NCBI RefSeq assembly: GCF_009727055.1
Contig: NC_052359.1
Span: forward strand, 23,284,501-23,348,500
DNA from: Benincasa hispida
Taxonomy: Eukaryota; Streptophyta; Magnoliopsida; Cucurbitales; Cucurbitaceae
Reading direction: 5' to 3'
DNA: 64,000 nt
Positions 11,046 to 22,574 of this stretch are shown here, in pieces. Position 1 is the first letter of the stretch. Each line of letters opens with the position of its first letter. The position numbers were made by a program, and so were the translations under genes. The notes below the pieces were generated by a model. It saw only the letters and a list, made by a program, of their open reading frames with translations. It had not been told where the DNA came from and ran no database searches.

Positions 11046-11560
11046 ATGAAAATGGGTTTCCAATTTGTTATGGTTTTAGCCTTATTTGCCACTTCTTGTA
11101 TGGCTCAGGCTCCCGGTGGTGCTCCGCTCAGCCGCCCACCACCCCCCGCCGTCCCTCCCCCGTCTACGCCTCCCCCGGCCGCCTCCCCACACCTGCCACC
11201 CCCCCTCCAGCTACCCCACCACCTGCCACACCTCCTCCAGCTACCCCACCACCTGCCACCCCGCCACCGGCTTCGACCCCACCCTCATCGCCTCCGAGCC
11301 AGCCACCAGCTTCACCTCCTACATCTCCGGCACCAACATCACCCAACTCGTCCCCAACCCCGCCACCAAAGGAGGGTCCAACTTCATCTCCGACTTCATC
11401 GCCACCATCGCCACCACCGGAAGGAAATGTCCCGACAGGCAGCCCTGGACCCAGTCCGCCGCCACCCCCACCGGAAGGGAATGGCGCAGGCAGCATTAGC
11501 CGGGGAATGATGGCGGGCAGCGCGGTGGCCGGAGCTTTGTTGGCAATGGTATTTGCTTAG
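11046..11560 (+). CDS. Classical arabinogalactan protein with one apparent frameshift
   Basis: Encodes a GPI-anchored cell-surface proteoglycan core; such proteins are Hyp-O-glycosylated and act at the plasma membrane and wall. The first frame (ATG at 11046, a second at 11052) gives a secretion signal: Lys-Met start, hydrophobic FVMVLALFAT core, cleavage probably after SCMA before QAPGGAP, then PPP-rich sequence. After about 11188 the meaningful frame is one base back. It has about five PPPAT units, PPASPPTSPAPTS, and a C terminus with a small-residue region followed by hydrophobic AVAGALLAMVFA, a typical GPI-anchor signal. One extra C in the CCCC run at 11185-11188 would join the frames into about 171 residues, normal for a classical AGP. 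As given, the signal-bearing frame runs into Pro/His/Arg-rich sequence and stops at 11510. The slip may be an assembly error or a real mutation. No intron is needed. Confidence 0.85.
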
Positions 11561-11850
11561 AGAGGATGGTGTTGAAACGACACGCAGGGTGGGGGGTGAG
11601 ATCTCCATTTTGGTGTTGTGTTTTCAATTTATTGATATGAAAATTTGATATTTTTATTTATTATGTAGCGTTGTTTTCTCTTTGATTATTATAACTTCTT
11701 CCCAATATTTGTGTATGGTGTTGTGTTTGGAGTTTTGATTATTGTTTTCCTTTGGTGATTCATTATTTTTATGTGTGGGACAGACAGTTATTGTAGTTGG
11801 ATATCATTATGTACATCAGATCATCAATAAACATAGATTTTCATTCTTTT
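11561..11850 (+). other. Probable 3' UTR of the AGP gene
   Basis: T-rich sequence follows the stop codon. AATAAA at 11826-11831 could serve as a polyadenylation signal. The transcript end cannot be set from sequence alone. Confidence 0.35.
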
Positions 11851-12699
11851 CTTCTCTTTTTTTCTTTCTCTTACAACAGAATGAGAATGAACACTCAAAT
11901 CTCGAACATATTGATCTACAATGACTTAATCAGTTAAGTTATATAATGAAATTAATCTCTATATATGCATAGAAATATGTAAGAGTTTTCTAGTGGTTAA
12001 ATTCAAGATAAATTATTTAATTAGAGTTGGAACGTCGACATACGAGTTTTCTAAAAGATGAGCGACATTGTGAAAGTTAAACCATATGGTGGAGGCCATT
12101 TTATTATATAATTTTTTCAGATCTATAGGACACATTTGAATAATGGAAAGTTCTTGTTTAAAATGAGGTTGAAGTCAATAAGGGTAAAGAGAAAAGAAAA
12201 AGATTCTACAATAGGAAACTTATAATTATAGTCTTTCATATCTAGACGTTCTCTAAGTTTAAATTTCATTTCAACTTTTTTTTATTTTAGTAGACAATTG
12301 ATTAAACAAATATCTATGAAAAATAATTTTTTTAATCTTATATAGGATATTTGAAAATTTGGAGATTCAAATTGTATAGAAATCAAACATATATAGTGTA
12401 TTTTTTACTCTTCACTAGTATATGTTTTTTTTTTTCTTTCTGAAATTCATTTGTCCATGCTTTGAGATTTTTATTTTGTTTTTCCTTTTTATAAAAATGC
12501 ATTATAACCTTTGTTGAATGAGAAATTTTGGATAAATCATAATTTGCTACTTCATTTTCCAAATTAATGGCAAAATTACAAATGATTAAATTTGAGACTA
12601 ATTAAATGTTAACATGTGTCCCAACTTGAAATTGAAGACATAAATTGGTAAAATCCAATGATTCCATATGTTTTCATTGTTACCATTGAACTAAATAAA
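11851..12699. other. AT-rich spacer
   Basis: No conserved motif or repeat family recognised over about 850 bases. Confidence 0.5.
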
Positions 12700-13076
12700 A
12701 TAATTTGATATAATATTTGGGGTAAAATCCAATTGAGTTCAAAAGTAGGCTCAATTTGGCCCAAATCTAATTAGTTGGGCCTAAGAGCCATGTCCATGGA
12801 TCAACAAAACCCAACTCCCAAAGCCCACAAGAGAACTCTATAAATAGAGAAATTCTCAAGGTAAAAAATTTTACACTCTAGAGAGCTTAGAGCGAAGTTT
12901 TCCAATAATTTGAAGACCCCCTAACTCCTGAAGATACTCCTTGAAGCTCAAGTCCTAAAGATACAAACATTCTTCCAATACTTCAACTTCGAGGACATCA
13001 ACACGCTCTGCTTCCTCAAATCAAGCATACGCATTCAAACATAGAGAATTAAAAGATCAACAAGCTACAGGTCGAT
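12700..13076 (+). repeat. Left part of an unclassified LTR-like repeat (host of E1 and A1)
   Basis: Contains a clean TATA box (12838-12846) and a leader-like stretch, then enters a GATC-rich tandem array at about 13050 that is cut at 13076 by E1. The array resumes at 14874 and, after A1, at 21322. The TATA box with downstream array suggests an LTR, but no end, primer site or coding region was found. The left limit is approximate. Confidence 0.5.
12838..12846 (+). promoter_or_regulatory. TATA box in the unclassified repeat
   Basis: CTATAAATA sits within the near-palindromic CTCTATAAATAGAG, about 210 bases before the tandem array begins. Confidence 0.5.
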
Positions 13077-14873
13077 TGTAACTTAAAATTTATATCTTTA
13101 AGCATGTGGACAACTATGTGATACTACTTCTAGATATGCGTTAATTATGAATATTCTTATAGTATGCCTTGCGTTGTCATAAGTTTCCTTACGTTGGAGC
13201 CAAGTGTAATTCCACCGCAAGTTTCTCGGTGTGATCCGAGGTCGAACACAGGGACTGTTTGAGGTTATTGTGGTATGTTCGTGGTATATGCGACCAGGTT
13301 TTTCAATCTTTAAAGAGTGCTTTGTACAAGTATATAAAATTGCGGTAAAGTAAAGGAAAGCAGTAAAATGCGATAATAAAATAAGTACAGTAAACCTAAG
13401 CTAGATGATACAAGATACAAGCTTCATGATACAAGATGCTGGGGTCCAGGCTGGCTGTGAAGGTTATGCAAAGAACATGGAATGCGGCAGCAAGTCTTAT
13501 GTACAAACAGAAAGAGAAAGATAACTAATATAAATAGCGCAAGTTTCTTAATTGTGTTGAAGTTATAAGTACGATTCCACTTTTCTCTTGGCGTACACCT
13601 TTCAGTGATCGGCCGCGCTCCCACATGTCTGTGGTGAATCAGAAACGAATGTAATGAACGCAAGGTTGCTTCCATATTTGGAAGTACTACTCGCTTTAAT
13701 TAATGCATTCTTCTAACCTTCTCTCGATAGATCAGAATGGCATCTTCACTTCTTCTCTCACAGGTGAAGATGCCGTCTAGCATGCTTTAGCTAAACGCAG
13801 TTATCTATTTAACACAAGTTAAGTACTCGTTTAATTCATATTAAATACCAGGGGATTAAGAAGACATCATGGAGAAAGTGATTCATGGAGGAACGGAAGT
13901 AGACAGAAAATGGAATTTGAAAGCAATCGAAACATTTAATATATCTATTAAGTGTTTGATACATGGTGTGTGTGAATGAAGAGATAAAAAAAATTGAAAT
14001 ACAATGATGAAAAGAGATAGAACAGATACAAATAAGCGCCAACATCTTGGCACCGATTTGAGTGGAGATCTGCTTGCCGGATTGGATGGATCAGATGGAT
14101 GGATGAGCTTCCCTCTCAGGCTTGCTCAATCGGTAGTAGGGTTCTCAGCACAGAGCTTCTCGGCGGGTATTCAACATAATAGAACTGAGACTCACCTCTC
14201 GGCCTTGTCTCGTCTTTTTCTCGGATTTCTTCAGTTAAGCACCCAGCTCAGCCTTTTCTCTCAACACTTTAGCAGCAATTAGCCCCGTATCTAGTAGCAT
14301 AAGTTTTTTTCTAAAATCTATGGGGTATTTATAGATGAGGATCTTTGACTCCGGCCTTGTGGTCCCCACTTGTTGTTATGGAAATTTTGAAGATGGAGGG
14401 ATATTATTCCTTATATTATGCAATCAGACCGTCAATTCTGCACAACCATTAGTTGTACACGTGTCTCCATCCTCCACTTTTGCGTTGCTCAGCTGCATCT
14501 TTCGATCAACTGTTTGCATGTGGTGTTTATTTTTATTACCGCATGCGGTTGAAAGTCAGCTCTGGATCGACTATCGAATTGCCCCGTCATTGCGTTAATC
14601 GTTTCTTCATTGTTGATTGTGGGCGCAATGTGATAGAGATGCGTTGATCAATTTTTCTTCAGCCTTGAACGCAAACGGTGACTCGGTTTCCTGCAAAACA
14701 GAGTAAAATTCTCATTTCCTTCCATCTTAAAGATGTTAGTGGGTGTAATTGCGATAATTCATAATTATTGTATTTCGAAGCTAAGTTTCATACAATTGAC
14801 GCATATTTATTCTCTTTTGGCCGCAATATCTAGATAAGGCAATCTAAATAACTTTTATTTCTACAAGTTATCA
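13077..14873 (-). mobile_element. E1: solo LTR, family E
   Basis: On the minus strand it starts TGATAACTTG and ends AAGTTACA. The 5-bp duplication TCGAT flanks it (13072-13076, 14874-14878). Removing it makes the 29-bp array continuous. On the minus strand a TATA box (CTATAAATAC, near 14326-14335) and a conserved 'ccctgtgttcgacctcgg' block support this orientation. The first ~26 bases of the LTR can fold into a hairpin. Family E resembles family A in its TGATAR start and in the 'ctgtg.ttcgacc' block, so an Athila/Tat-like origin is inferred. Confidence 0.82.
14326..14335 (-). promoter_or_regulatory. TATA box of E1
   Basis: CTATAAATAC on the minus strand. The same motif occurs at the corresponding place in E2 and E3. 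Confidence 0.55.
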
Positions 14874-14878
14874 TCGAT

Positions 14879-15711
14879 CTGAATAGATCAACAAGAGAGA
14901 GGTTGATCCCATCCGATCAACAAACCAGAGACCAATCCAAACAGATCGACAAGCTAGAGTCCAATCCCATCCGATCAATAAGCTAGAGGTCAATCCAAGC
15001 AGTTCACCAAGCCAGAGGTTGAACAACAAGCTAGAGACCGATCCAAATCGAACAACAAGCCAAAAGTCGATCCAAGCATATCAATAAGCTATAGGCTGAT
15101 CCCATCCGATCAACTAGCCAGAGGCCAACCCAAGCAGATCAACAAGCTAAAGGCCGATCCAAGTAGATCAACAATCTAGAGGCCAATCCAAGCATCAACA
15201 ATCCAGAGGCCGATCCCATCCCATCAACAAGCTAGAGACGATCCAAGTAGATCAAAAATCTAGCAGTCGATCCAAAGCAGATCAACGATCCAGAGTCTGA
15301 TCTAAGTAGATCAATAAGCCAAATCCAAGTAGATCAATGGGCCAAAGTTGATCCCAACTAATTAAAAAGCAAGAGGTCAATCTAAGTAGATCAACAAGCT
15401 AGAGGCTGATTTGAGTAGATCAATAAGCCAGAGGCTTATCCAAGTAGATCAAAAATCTAGAGGCCGATCCAAGTAGATCAATAAGCCAAAAGTCAATCCC
15501 AGTCGATCAACAAGCTAAATGTCGAACCAAGCAGATTCAACAAGCTAGAAGCTGATCCAAGCTGATCAACAAGCCAAAGGTGAATTCAAGTCTATTAACT
15601 AGTCCAAAGATCGATCCTTCAAAAAGATCATCAAGTCCAAAAGGGCGATCCTCCAAGAAGATCAACAAATCCAAATAGCCAATCATCTAAGAAGATCATC
15701 AAACCTAAAGG
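14879..15711 (+). repeat. 29-bp GATC-rich tandem array
   Basis: About 28 imperfect copies of a unit close to 29 bases. Each holds 'gatccaagtagatcaacaag' followed by 'ctagaggcc', so GATC recurs about twice per unit. Toward the right end the unit drifts to 'aagaagatcatcaaa..'. It belongs to the unclassified LTR-like repeat. E1 is inserted near its left edge and A1 near its right edge. There are no unique spacers, so it is not a CRISPR-like structure. Confidence 0.85.
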
Positions 15712-15716
15712 CCGAT

Positions 15717-17244
15717 TGATAACTCTCAAAAGAGCTATAATTCCTAGCTTAACTCAAGCTCGTTAGTAGATTTTTAATGTTAATTTTCTTATTTTGTAGG
15801 TATTAAGAAACCAAGAGGTATAACCGAGCGTTTGGAGCCAAACGAGGTTAATTTGAAACAATTTGGAGGTAATTTGAGCATCCAGACTTCAAAAGAGTAA
15901 AAATGATCAAATTGCCCCTAACATGAGCGTCGCAATGCTCATCATCCTTTAGCCTAATGCTAGCCCAACATTGAAAGGTAGTAGTTGTGGATACACAGCA
16001 GCGTTGCAACGTCGTCCCTAGCACTGCAATGCTATGAGTTTTGATGGAATTTCCAGTGTCCACGTGTGTGCCTCTTGTGCAATCCAGCGTCAGGCCAGTG
16101 TTGCATCCCTCGCCCAACGCTCGAGGGCTAGCTGCATAATAGCGTTGCAACGCTGTCGCTAACGTTGCAATGCTCCGACTGTTTTCTATATATACCTCTC
16201 TTCTTTTTTAGGTCAAGTAGTGTTGGATTTTATAGAGGTCGAGGAGAGACCTGGTTTTCTTCTTCCTTCCTACCTTTATAGCATTATTAGGTAGGTTTTA
16301 TTGATTTTATTTTTGGTTGTAGGCTTGGATTGAATTGCCTCTTTGATTTGTCTATGAATTCTTGAGATAATTTCCATCTAGTTCTTGGATTAAGGATTCT
16401 TTGTAATTTCTTGAGTTTCCTAATTTAATTGGTGTTTGCATTATGAATTTATGTGTTCTTTGAATCCTCTTTAATTTCTATACGAATGATTGTAAGGTTG
16501 ACTTTTCACGCATAATCGTGCATGGCTAATCGATTTTTAGTTACGTCATGTTCTTACCCGAATGTCTAGCTAAAATCAATCAAGTAGCATTAGTTAATTG
16601 TGCATTTGATGACTATTCCTAGGATGCATGAATTGTTAGGTTCAAAGATAAAATTGGTTAATTTAATATGGTTTTCCTGATGATTAATTGACAAAATTGA
16701 ATCCTAAATCATAATATATGTGTTTTTAGTTTTATATGGCCACTATCGAACCCAATAGAATTTAGAAGCATGTAGATTAGTTAGGGTATGACCTTTCCCA
16801 CATTAATTAATAATTAGGATGCTTTCTTGGCTAGATTCTTGCTAGTTATCTGCCACTGTAGAGGCTAGTTAGATCGAATCAAGCGAGTAGTTGTGCATGC
16901 ATAATTTGATTGCATAATTAATTGACAGAAAACGATAATAGAAATTACATTGAATGTCTATCTTGATATGAGAACTAGATAAATCAATCCCTGTTTACAT
17001 TTATCCCTTGCAATTTAATTTCTCGCATGTTTTTCCATTCTATCAAACAAACCAAAACCCTATTTTTTACTACTTTCCACAGTCAAACTTAGCTTAAGAA
17101 GGATTTAATTCTTGGTCTCTCAATGGTTCTATCCTATGCTTGCCACTTGTGCTACCTAGTAGTATAAGTAATAGTTCGGTGATTTATAAGTATACTTTTG
17201 ATCGAGTCTGGAGTTTATTAACGACGTAAATTTTTGGCAAAATA
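15717..17244 (+). repeat. A1 5' LTR
   Basis: Starts TGATAACTCTC with a short hairpin (CTCT...AGAG) and ends near GGCAAAATA. U3 contains the perfect palindrome AGCGTTGCAACGCT at 16141-16154. TATA motif CTATATATA lies at about 16187-16195. It aligns with 19821-21321 throughout, with many scattered differences. Confidence 0.85.
16187..16195 (+). promoter_or_regulatory. TATA box of A1 5' LTR
   Basis: CTATATATA lies about 35 bases after the AGCGTTGCAACGCT palindrome. The same arrangement occurs at about 20267 in the 3' LTR. Confidence 0.5.
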
Positions 17245-17248
17245 AAAA

Positions 17249-17269
17249 TGTCACCATTACCAAGGAGGC
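17249..17269 (+). other. A1 primer-binding site (degenerate)
   Basis: TGTCACCATTACCAAGGAGG resembles the tRNA-Asp primer site TGGCGCCGTTGCCGGGGA of Athila elements. Most differences are G-to-A or C-to-T changes, as expected after methylation-driven decay. Confidence 0.6.
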
Positions 17270-17349
17270 AAGCCTTATTAATCTCTTTTAGCTAAATTTG
17301 ACTTGTAAATTTTAAAAATCCTAAAAGTATTTTTCTTTTCTTGTTTTAC

Positions 17350-18815
17350 TTGTTTTCTCGTGGCAGATGATTTAAACATTTAGTTTGCACTTCGTGCAAG
17401 GCAAGTGGCTCCGCGAAGAGAACAAGAGTTAAGGGAATTTAATGAGCTTAGAAATCAAGTTTCACAACAGACCTCGATTGTTCAAGATTTGACTATTAGG
17501 CAATTATAGATTTTGCGTGGTCCTGAGCGCGATTATTATCCCCCTTGGGAGATGCCTAGCCAAACTCTGTTATCGATGCACGCCTCTTCCTCCAATTCAG
17601 GTATTTCTTTAGAAGAATTGATTAAGGAGCTTTCTAATAAATCTTGTGAGATTGTGCATGAATCCTCCTTTAGTCATAAAAAATCCTTGAGTTTCTAGTA
17701 GGATAGCTTCCATTTTGGATCTGAATCTAGAAATGAATTTTAAAATCTAAGTGACCTCGTTGCTCAGATTACTGAATTAGTTGGGAGACTTGAAGTGTCT
17801 TGGATGTAACCATCTTCTGATCATCAATTGTCAAGTTGAGCAGCTGGTTCCTCATAGCACCAATCAAGGTAAGACTTTGGATTTTATAATGCGTGAACTT
17901 ATTGATAGTTTTTATCAGTATGTGCAGGATTCTATTGAGTCTTACCTGGAGACTCAAGCCCCCAAACTTGTGAGGTTGGTCTTGTTTTTCAGTTACAAAT
18001 TCCATGCTTACTCTATAGAACCGTTCAGAGCTTCCCATCGTTCATAGCACTGAGCTGAGTTCGTGGAGGAATTTTACCCTTTCGATAGTGATGATGATGT
18101 CTATCTTATGTCATGTCTAGAACAATTAAATGAGGTTAAGTATGAGCCCGTGCCTTATTTCACGGAGTCTCAGGTAAAAGAGTTAGAGGCTTTCAAGCCT
18201 CGACTTGTTCTTCCCTCTGGCATCCCAAATATTTTTTAATTTCTCTCATCTTTACCTTGCGAGTCAGAGTCAATTGAGTTAGTACCTGAGTCTTTTATTT
18301 TATTTTTCTTTTCTTTATAAATCTAAAAAATCACAAATTCGACCTGTCTGATTCTTTTCAAAAGATGGAAACCCTTATTGCCTTACTAGGCTATATCGAC
18401 TCATCTAAGAAGAGACCAGAGAAATACGAGAATTTCTTTGTGCCTTTATAGGGGACAGGTCACATCAAGCAATCGACGTTAAAAATGTGTACTTCTTGGA
18501 GGCAACCAGGTGACAAATTTTAATTACTTTCTAGAAGTAGAATTTAAACTAACTGTTTTTTGTGTATAGTTTTCTTTCTTTCTTTTTTTTTTTTTTTTTA
18601 TTGTTTTTTCTTTGTTTTTCTTTTTTTGTAGGTCTCTCCAAAGACTAAAAAGAAAGAAAACCAAATTGAAGAGATCGGTAACCCAACTATCACCCCGTGC
18701 CGATAATGTTATTAGGGGAGGTTTTATGTTCCCTTATACTTTTTATTCATAGAGCTTTATTTAGGGATACATTGGGGACAATGTGCCATTTTAAGTTGGG
18801 GGTGGGGCACCCATT
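17350..18815 (+). pseudogene. A1 interior: decayed gag-like region
   Basis: Short coding stretches survive in different frames. One at 17513-17698 (61 residues, with DYYPPWEMPSQ) has Gln/Ser-rich composition. One around 17781-18047 has many breaks. A spacer near 18570-18600 is T-rich. The block at about 18769-18808, 'ttggggacaatgtgcc' followed by 'ttaagttgggggtggg', matches a motif known from Athila/Tat elements. No catalytic motif is visible. Calling the upstream part gag rests on position only. Confidence 0.55.
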
Positions 18816-19820
18816 GGGTAGTTTAATGTTGATCTGATCTGGAGTTCTTGAGCGTTGTACTCGGACAATATTGTTGGCTTGAATGTTTGTTTGCTCTATT
18901 GCTTAGTTTGTTATGATGAGTAGTTTATGGCGCACTCTTGTTGTGATAGAATTTGCATGAAAGAATATTATGAGAGCATAATCATGAATTTTAAGCCCAG
19001 TTTCAAAAAAAAAAAAAATCTTGTCTCTCATGCATTTTTAAGTCACTGTTCTTGCAAAATTAAAGTCTTGCATGCTTAGAATTGTATTATCAGGTTTATA
19101 TTTCCGTTGTCACCTAGAAAAGTCCACCTTTGACTTAGGAGTAACCTTATTTATTTTAGAGTAAAACTAGATAAAGTGGATAAAAAAGGGCCTAGTGTGT
19201 AAATAAAAAAAGTATAAAAAAGAAAATTAGTTGCTTGGGAAATTAAAATAAAAAAAACATAAAAAAAAAGGTAATCGACGACTTGCCTGTAAAAAAATAT
19301 AGTGTGTATGTGCATGAATAGAGGTGAAAAGAGTTACCTCCATCATATCTAGTTAGGGCCCGCACGAAAATAGTGATTAAGTTCCCGAAGGTTGAGTGTG
19401 AAAGCTAGCCCTCTAGGTAAAAGAAATACCTTTTAAAATTTGTTTGCGTGAGTTTAGGCACCCTTGTCTTAGTGTTGCCTTTTGTTTGCAAGTTTGGTAT
19501 GTTTTTGGTCAATAACTGAGCCAGAATATGGGAAAACAGATTGAAGACCTTATTAAACCTTTCCAAGTCGTGCAAGCTTAAATAGCAACGGCTCACTCAT
19601 GCATGAATAGATTTAGAATCATTCTTAAAAATGCACTTCATTGATTGATCGTAATCGAATTTCATTGTTGATTGTAAATTTCATCCTTTTTTTTACTGTT
19701 GAGACTAGAGTAATAACTAAATGTAATTTTAAAGAAAGCATGATGTTTTTTTGATAAACTTTTGTTTGAATGTGTGTTTCTGCGTTGCACGGGACGAGCA
19801 AGAATTAAGTTAAGGGTGTT
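18816..19820 (+). other. A1 untranslated interior and polypurine-like tract
   Basis: AT-rich sequence of Athila/Tat 3' UTR type without coding frames, with A-runs at about 19006 and 19250-19270. The last bases before the 3' LTR (AGTTAAGGGTGTT) are the best polypurine-tract candidate. Confidence 0.5.
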
Positions 19821-21321
19821 TGATAGCTCTAAAAAAGAACTATAATTCCTAGCTCAACTCAAGCTCGTCAGTAGATTTTTAATGTTAATTATACTATTTT
19901 GTAGGTATCGAGCTGTCAAGAGGTAGAATTGAGCATTTGGAGCCAAACATTAATTTGAAACAATTGGGAGGTAATTTGAGTATCCAAGCTTCAAAGGAGT
20001 AAAAATGATCAAACTGCCCCTGACATGAGCGTCACAACACTCATCATCCTTTAGCTCAACGCTAGCCCAATGTTGAAAGGTAGTAGCTGTGGATACAGAG
20101 CAATATTGCAATGTTACAAGTTTTGGCAGAATTCCTAGCGTTTGCACGCATGCCTCTTGCGCAACCCAGCGTCAGGCCAACATCGCTTCCTCGCCCAATG
20201 CTCGAGAGCCAGTTGCATAATAGCGTTGCAATGTTGTCCCTAGCATTGCAACCCTCTGACTTTTTTCTATATATACCTCTCTTCGTTTTTAGGTCAAATA
20301 GTGTAGGATTTTATGGAGATCAAGGAGAGGTTTGGTTTTCTTCTTCCTCCTTATCTTTTTCAGTATCATTAGGTAGGTTTTATTGATTTTATTTTAGATT
20401 GTAAGCTTAAATTAAATTGCCTCTTTGATTTGCCATTGAATTCTTGAAATAATTTCTATTTAGTTCTTAAATTAAGGATACTTTGTAATTTCTTGAGTTT
20501 TATGATTTAGTTGGTGTTTGCATTCTAAATTTATATGTTCTTTGAATCCTCTTTAATTTCTATATGCATGATTGTGAGGTTTACTTTTCACGCATAATCG
20601 TGCATGACTAATCGATTTTTAGTTACGTCACGTTCTTACCCAAATGTCTAGGTAAACAAGTAGCATTAGTTGATTGTGCATTTGATGACTATTCCTAGGA
20701 TGCATGAGGTTCAAAGATAAAATTGGTTAATTGAATTTGGCTTTCCTGATGATTAATCGATACAATTGAATCCTAAATCGTAATACATGCGTTTTTAGTT
20801 TTATATAATCGCTATCGAACCCAATAAAACTTAGAAGTATTTGGATTAGTTAGAGTATGCCCTTTCCGACATTAATTAATAATTAAGACACTTTCTTGAC
20901 TAGATTTTTTCTAGTTATCTGCCATTGTAGAGGTTAGTTAGATCGAATCAAGCGAGTAGTTGTGCATGCATTATTCGATTGCATAATTAATTGGCAGAAA
21001 ATGATGATCGAAATTACAATGAATGTCTATCTTGTTCTGAGAACTAGATAAACCAATCCTTGTTTACATTTATCTCTTACAATTTAATTTCTCGCATGTT
21101 TTTCCACTCTATCAAATAAACCAAAATCCCAAAATCCCACTTTTATTGATTTCTACAGTCAAATTTAGCTTAAAAGAGATTTAATTCTTGGTCTCTCTGT
21201 GGTTCGACCCCGTGCTTGTCACTTGTGCTACTTAGTAGTATAAGTAGTAGTTTAGTGATTCATAAGTATTCTTTTGATCAGATCTGGGGTTTATTAACGA
21301 CGTAAATTTCTAACCCGAATA
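19821..21321 (+). repeat. A1 3' LTR
   Basis: Starts TGATAGCTCT and ends CCCGAATA before the CCGAT duplication. Several CpG sites of the 5' LTR read TG or CA here. Confidence 0.85.
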
Positions 21322-22570
21322 CCGATCATCCATGAAGATTATCAAACTTAAGGATTAAAGTTTATTTTTCGGGAGAAAGAATCAAAGGATCAAATATTAG
21401 AGATTGTACAATATTGAAATTAATATAAATACAAAATTCAAATTTCACAGATCAAATTTCTCAAGAAACCTCGTAGAACGATATTATTTTTATCTTAATT
21501 CTTAGAATGATAATTTGTAGAAATTTCCTCTAAATGCATAAATAATGTCCTAATTACCACGAAGAAGCAACGTTATTTTATTGGAAAATGGGTGCTTATG
21601 GGATGACATCATTTTACATCTCTAAGTAAAAGGTAAAAATATGTCAAATTTTAATTGGTCAATGTGCAATCCTTTTCAATTGCGTAGGGTATGATATAAT
21701 GTGTGTTTGATGTTATATTGTTTTGGAAAATGAGGATTTTACACTGCAACTGAGCCGTCTTTTCATAACTATCATTTCCTCTGTCAAAAGAAAGCAGGTC
21801 TAAAGTATATGAGTAGATTTAACACAATATAAAATAATTCGTAGATACAACAACATTTAAATTCAACTCTCAAAGTCTATCAAAGATAGATTCTATGAGT
21901 CTATCAGTGATAAACTCTATTGCTAATTGGACTCTATCAACGATAGACTCTATTACTGATATATATGTCATATAAAATTTGTTACATTTATAATTTTTTA
22001 AAATTATTGCTATATACCTAATTATTAACTCTAAAAGTACTATTCATTGCAATTAGAATCAAAATTAAATGATTTGGACAAAAAGTAGTGCACGTATAGT
22101 AGCCGAAGAAGGGGAAATTTTGTGTGACCTTATCCATTGTGGTCAAATTTATACAAAAAATTGTAGCTTTACATAATAGTTCTCTAAGCCCTTGATTCTT
22201 GGGCTTTTTTTCCCTTGTAGGCTCTAACTTAGATGATTGGGCTAATACTAATGGCCATGCTTACTTCTTTGAACCCTTTTTACCCAAATAGCCTATAATT
22301 AAGGCCCATATTCTAATAATAGTCCAAAGCTATTATTTATTACAAATAATAACCAACAAGCCCAAAGAATTCAGACAAAATTCGGGCTTCATTTACTCTT
22401 AAGTCTTTTTCTTTTATAAGACAATAAAAATAAATTTACAAAAAATTAAATAGAGATGTATTTGAGGAATCTGAATGAGTTCCCTTCATTTATTTCTAGA
22501 AAATAATAAATATGATTTATTTGTAACCCATGTTCAAAAAGAAAAATATGACATTCAACCAAATAATTCA
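21322..22570. other. End of the unclassified repeat, then AT-rich spacer
   Basis: Bases 21322-21345 continue the degenerate array unit ('ccgatcatccatgaagatt'). The rest to about 21480 may be the 3' part of the same repeat. At 21868-21960 the motif 'tctatca..gatagactctat' recurs about three times as small dyads. Nothing else recognised. Confidence 0.45.
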
Positions 22571-22574
22571 ACTA

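Larger units (their letters stand above)
15717..21321 (+). mobile_element. A1: complete non-autonomous Athila/Tat-like element
   Basis: Two LTRs of about 1.5 kb (15717-17244, 19821-21321) flank a 2.6-kb interior. The whole is bounded by the duplication CCGAT (15712-15716, 21322-21326). A degenerate tRNA-Asp-type primer site follows the first LTR, and a purine-rich stretch precedes the second. The interior has a decayed gag-like part and the 'ggggacaatg...ttaagttgggggtggg' block known near the end of Athila/Tat pol regions. No RT, integrase or protease motif was found, so movement would have needed enzymes from elsewhere. Confidence 0.85.

Noticed and set aside
11164..11496. Minus-strand Gly-rich frame opposite the AGP
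   Set aside because: It is the complement of Pro codons (CCN gives NGG) and has no independent support.
10799..11560. 253-residue frame upstream of and through the AGP gene
   Set aside because: Only its C-terminal half is the AGP. The first ~80 codons are TATA region and leader sequence without an ATG start. The true start is the signal peptide at 11046.
14879..15711. CRISPR-like array
   Set aside because: Units are contiguous with no unique spacers, in plant nuclear DNA.
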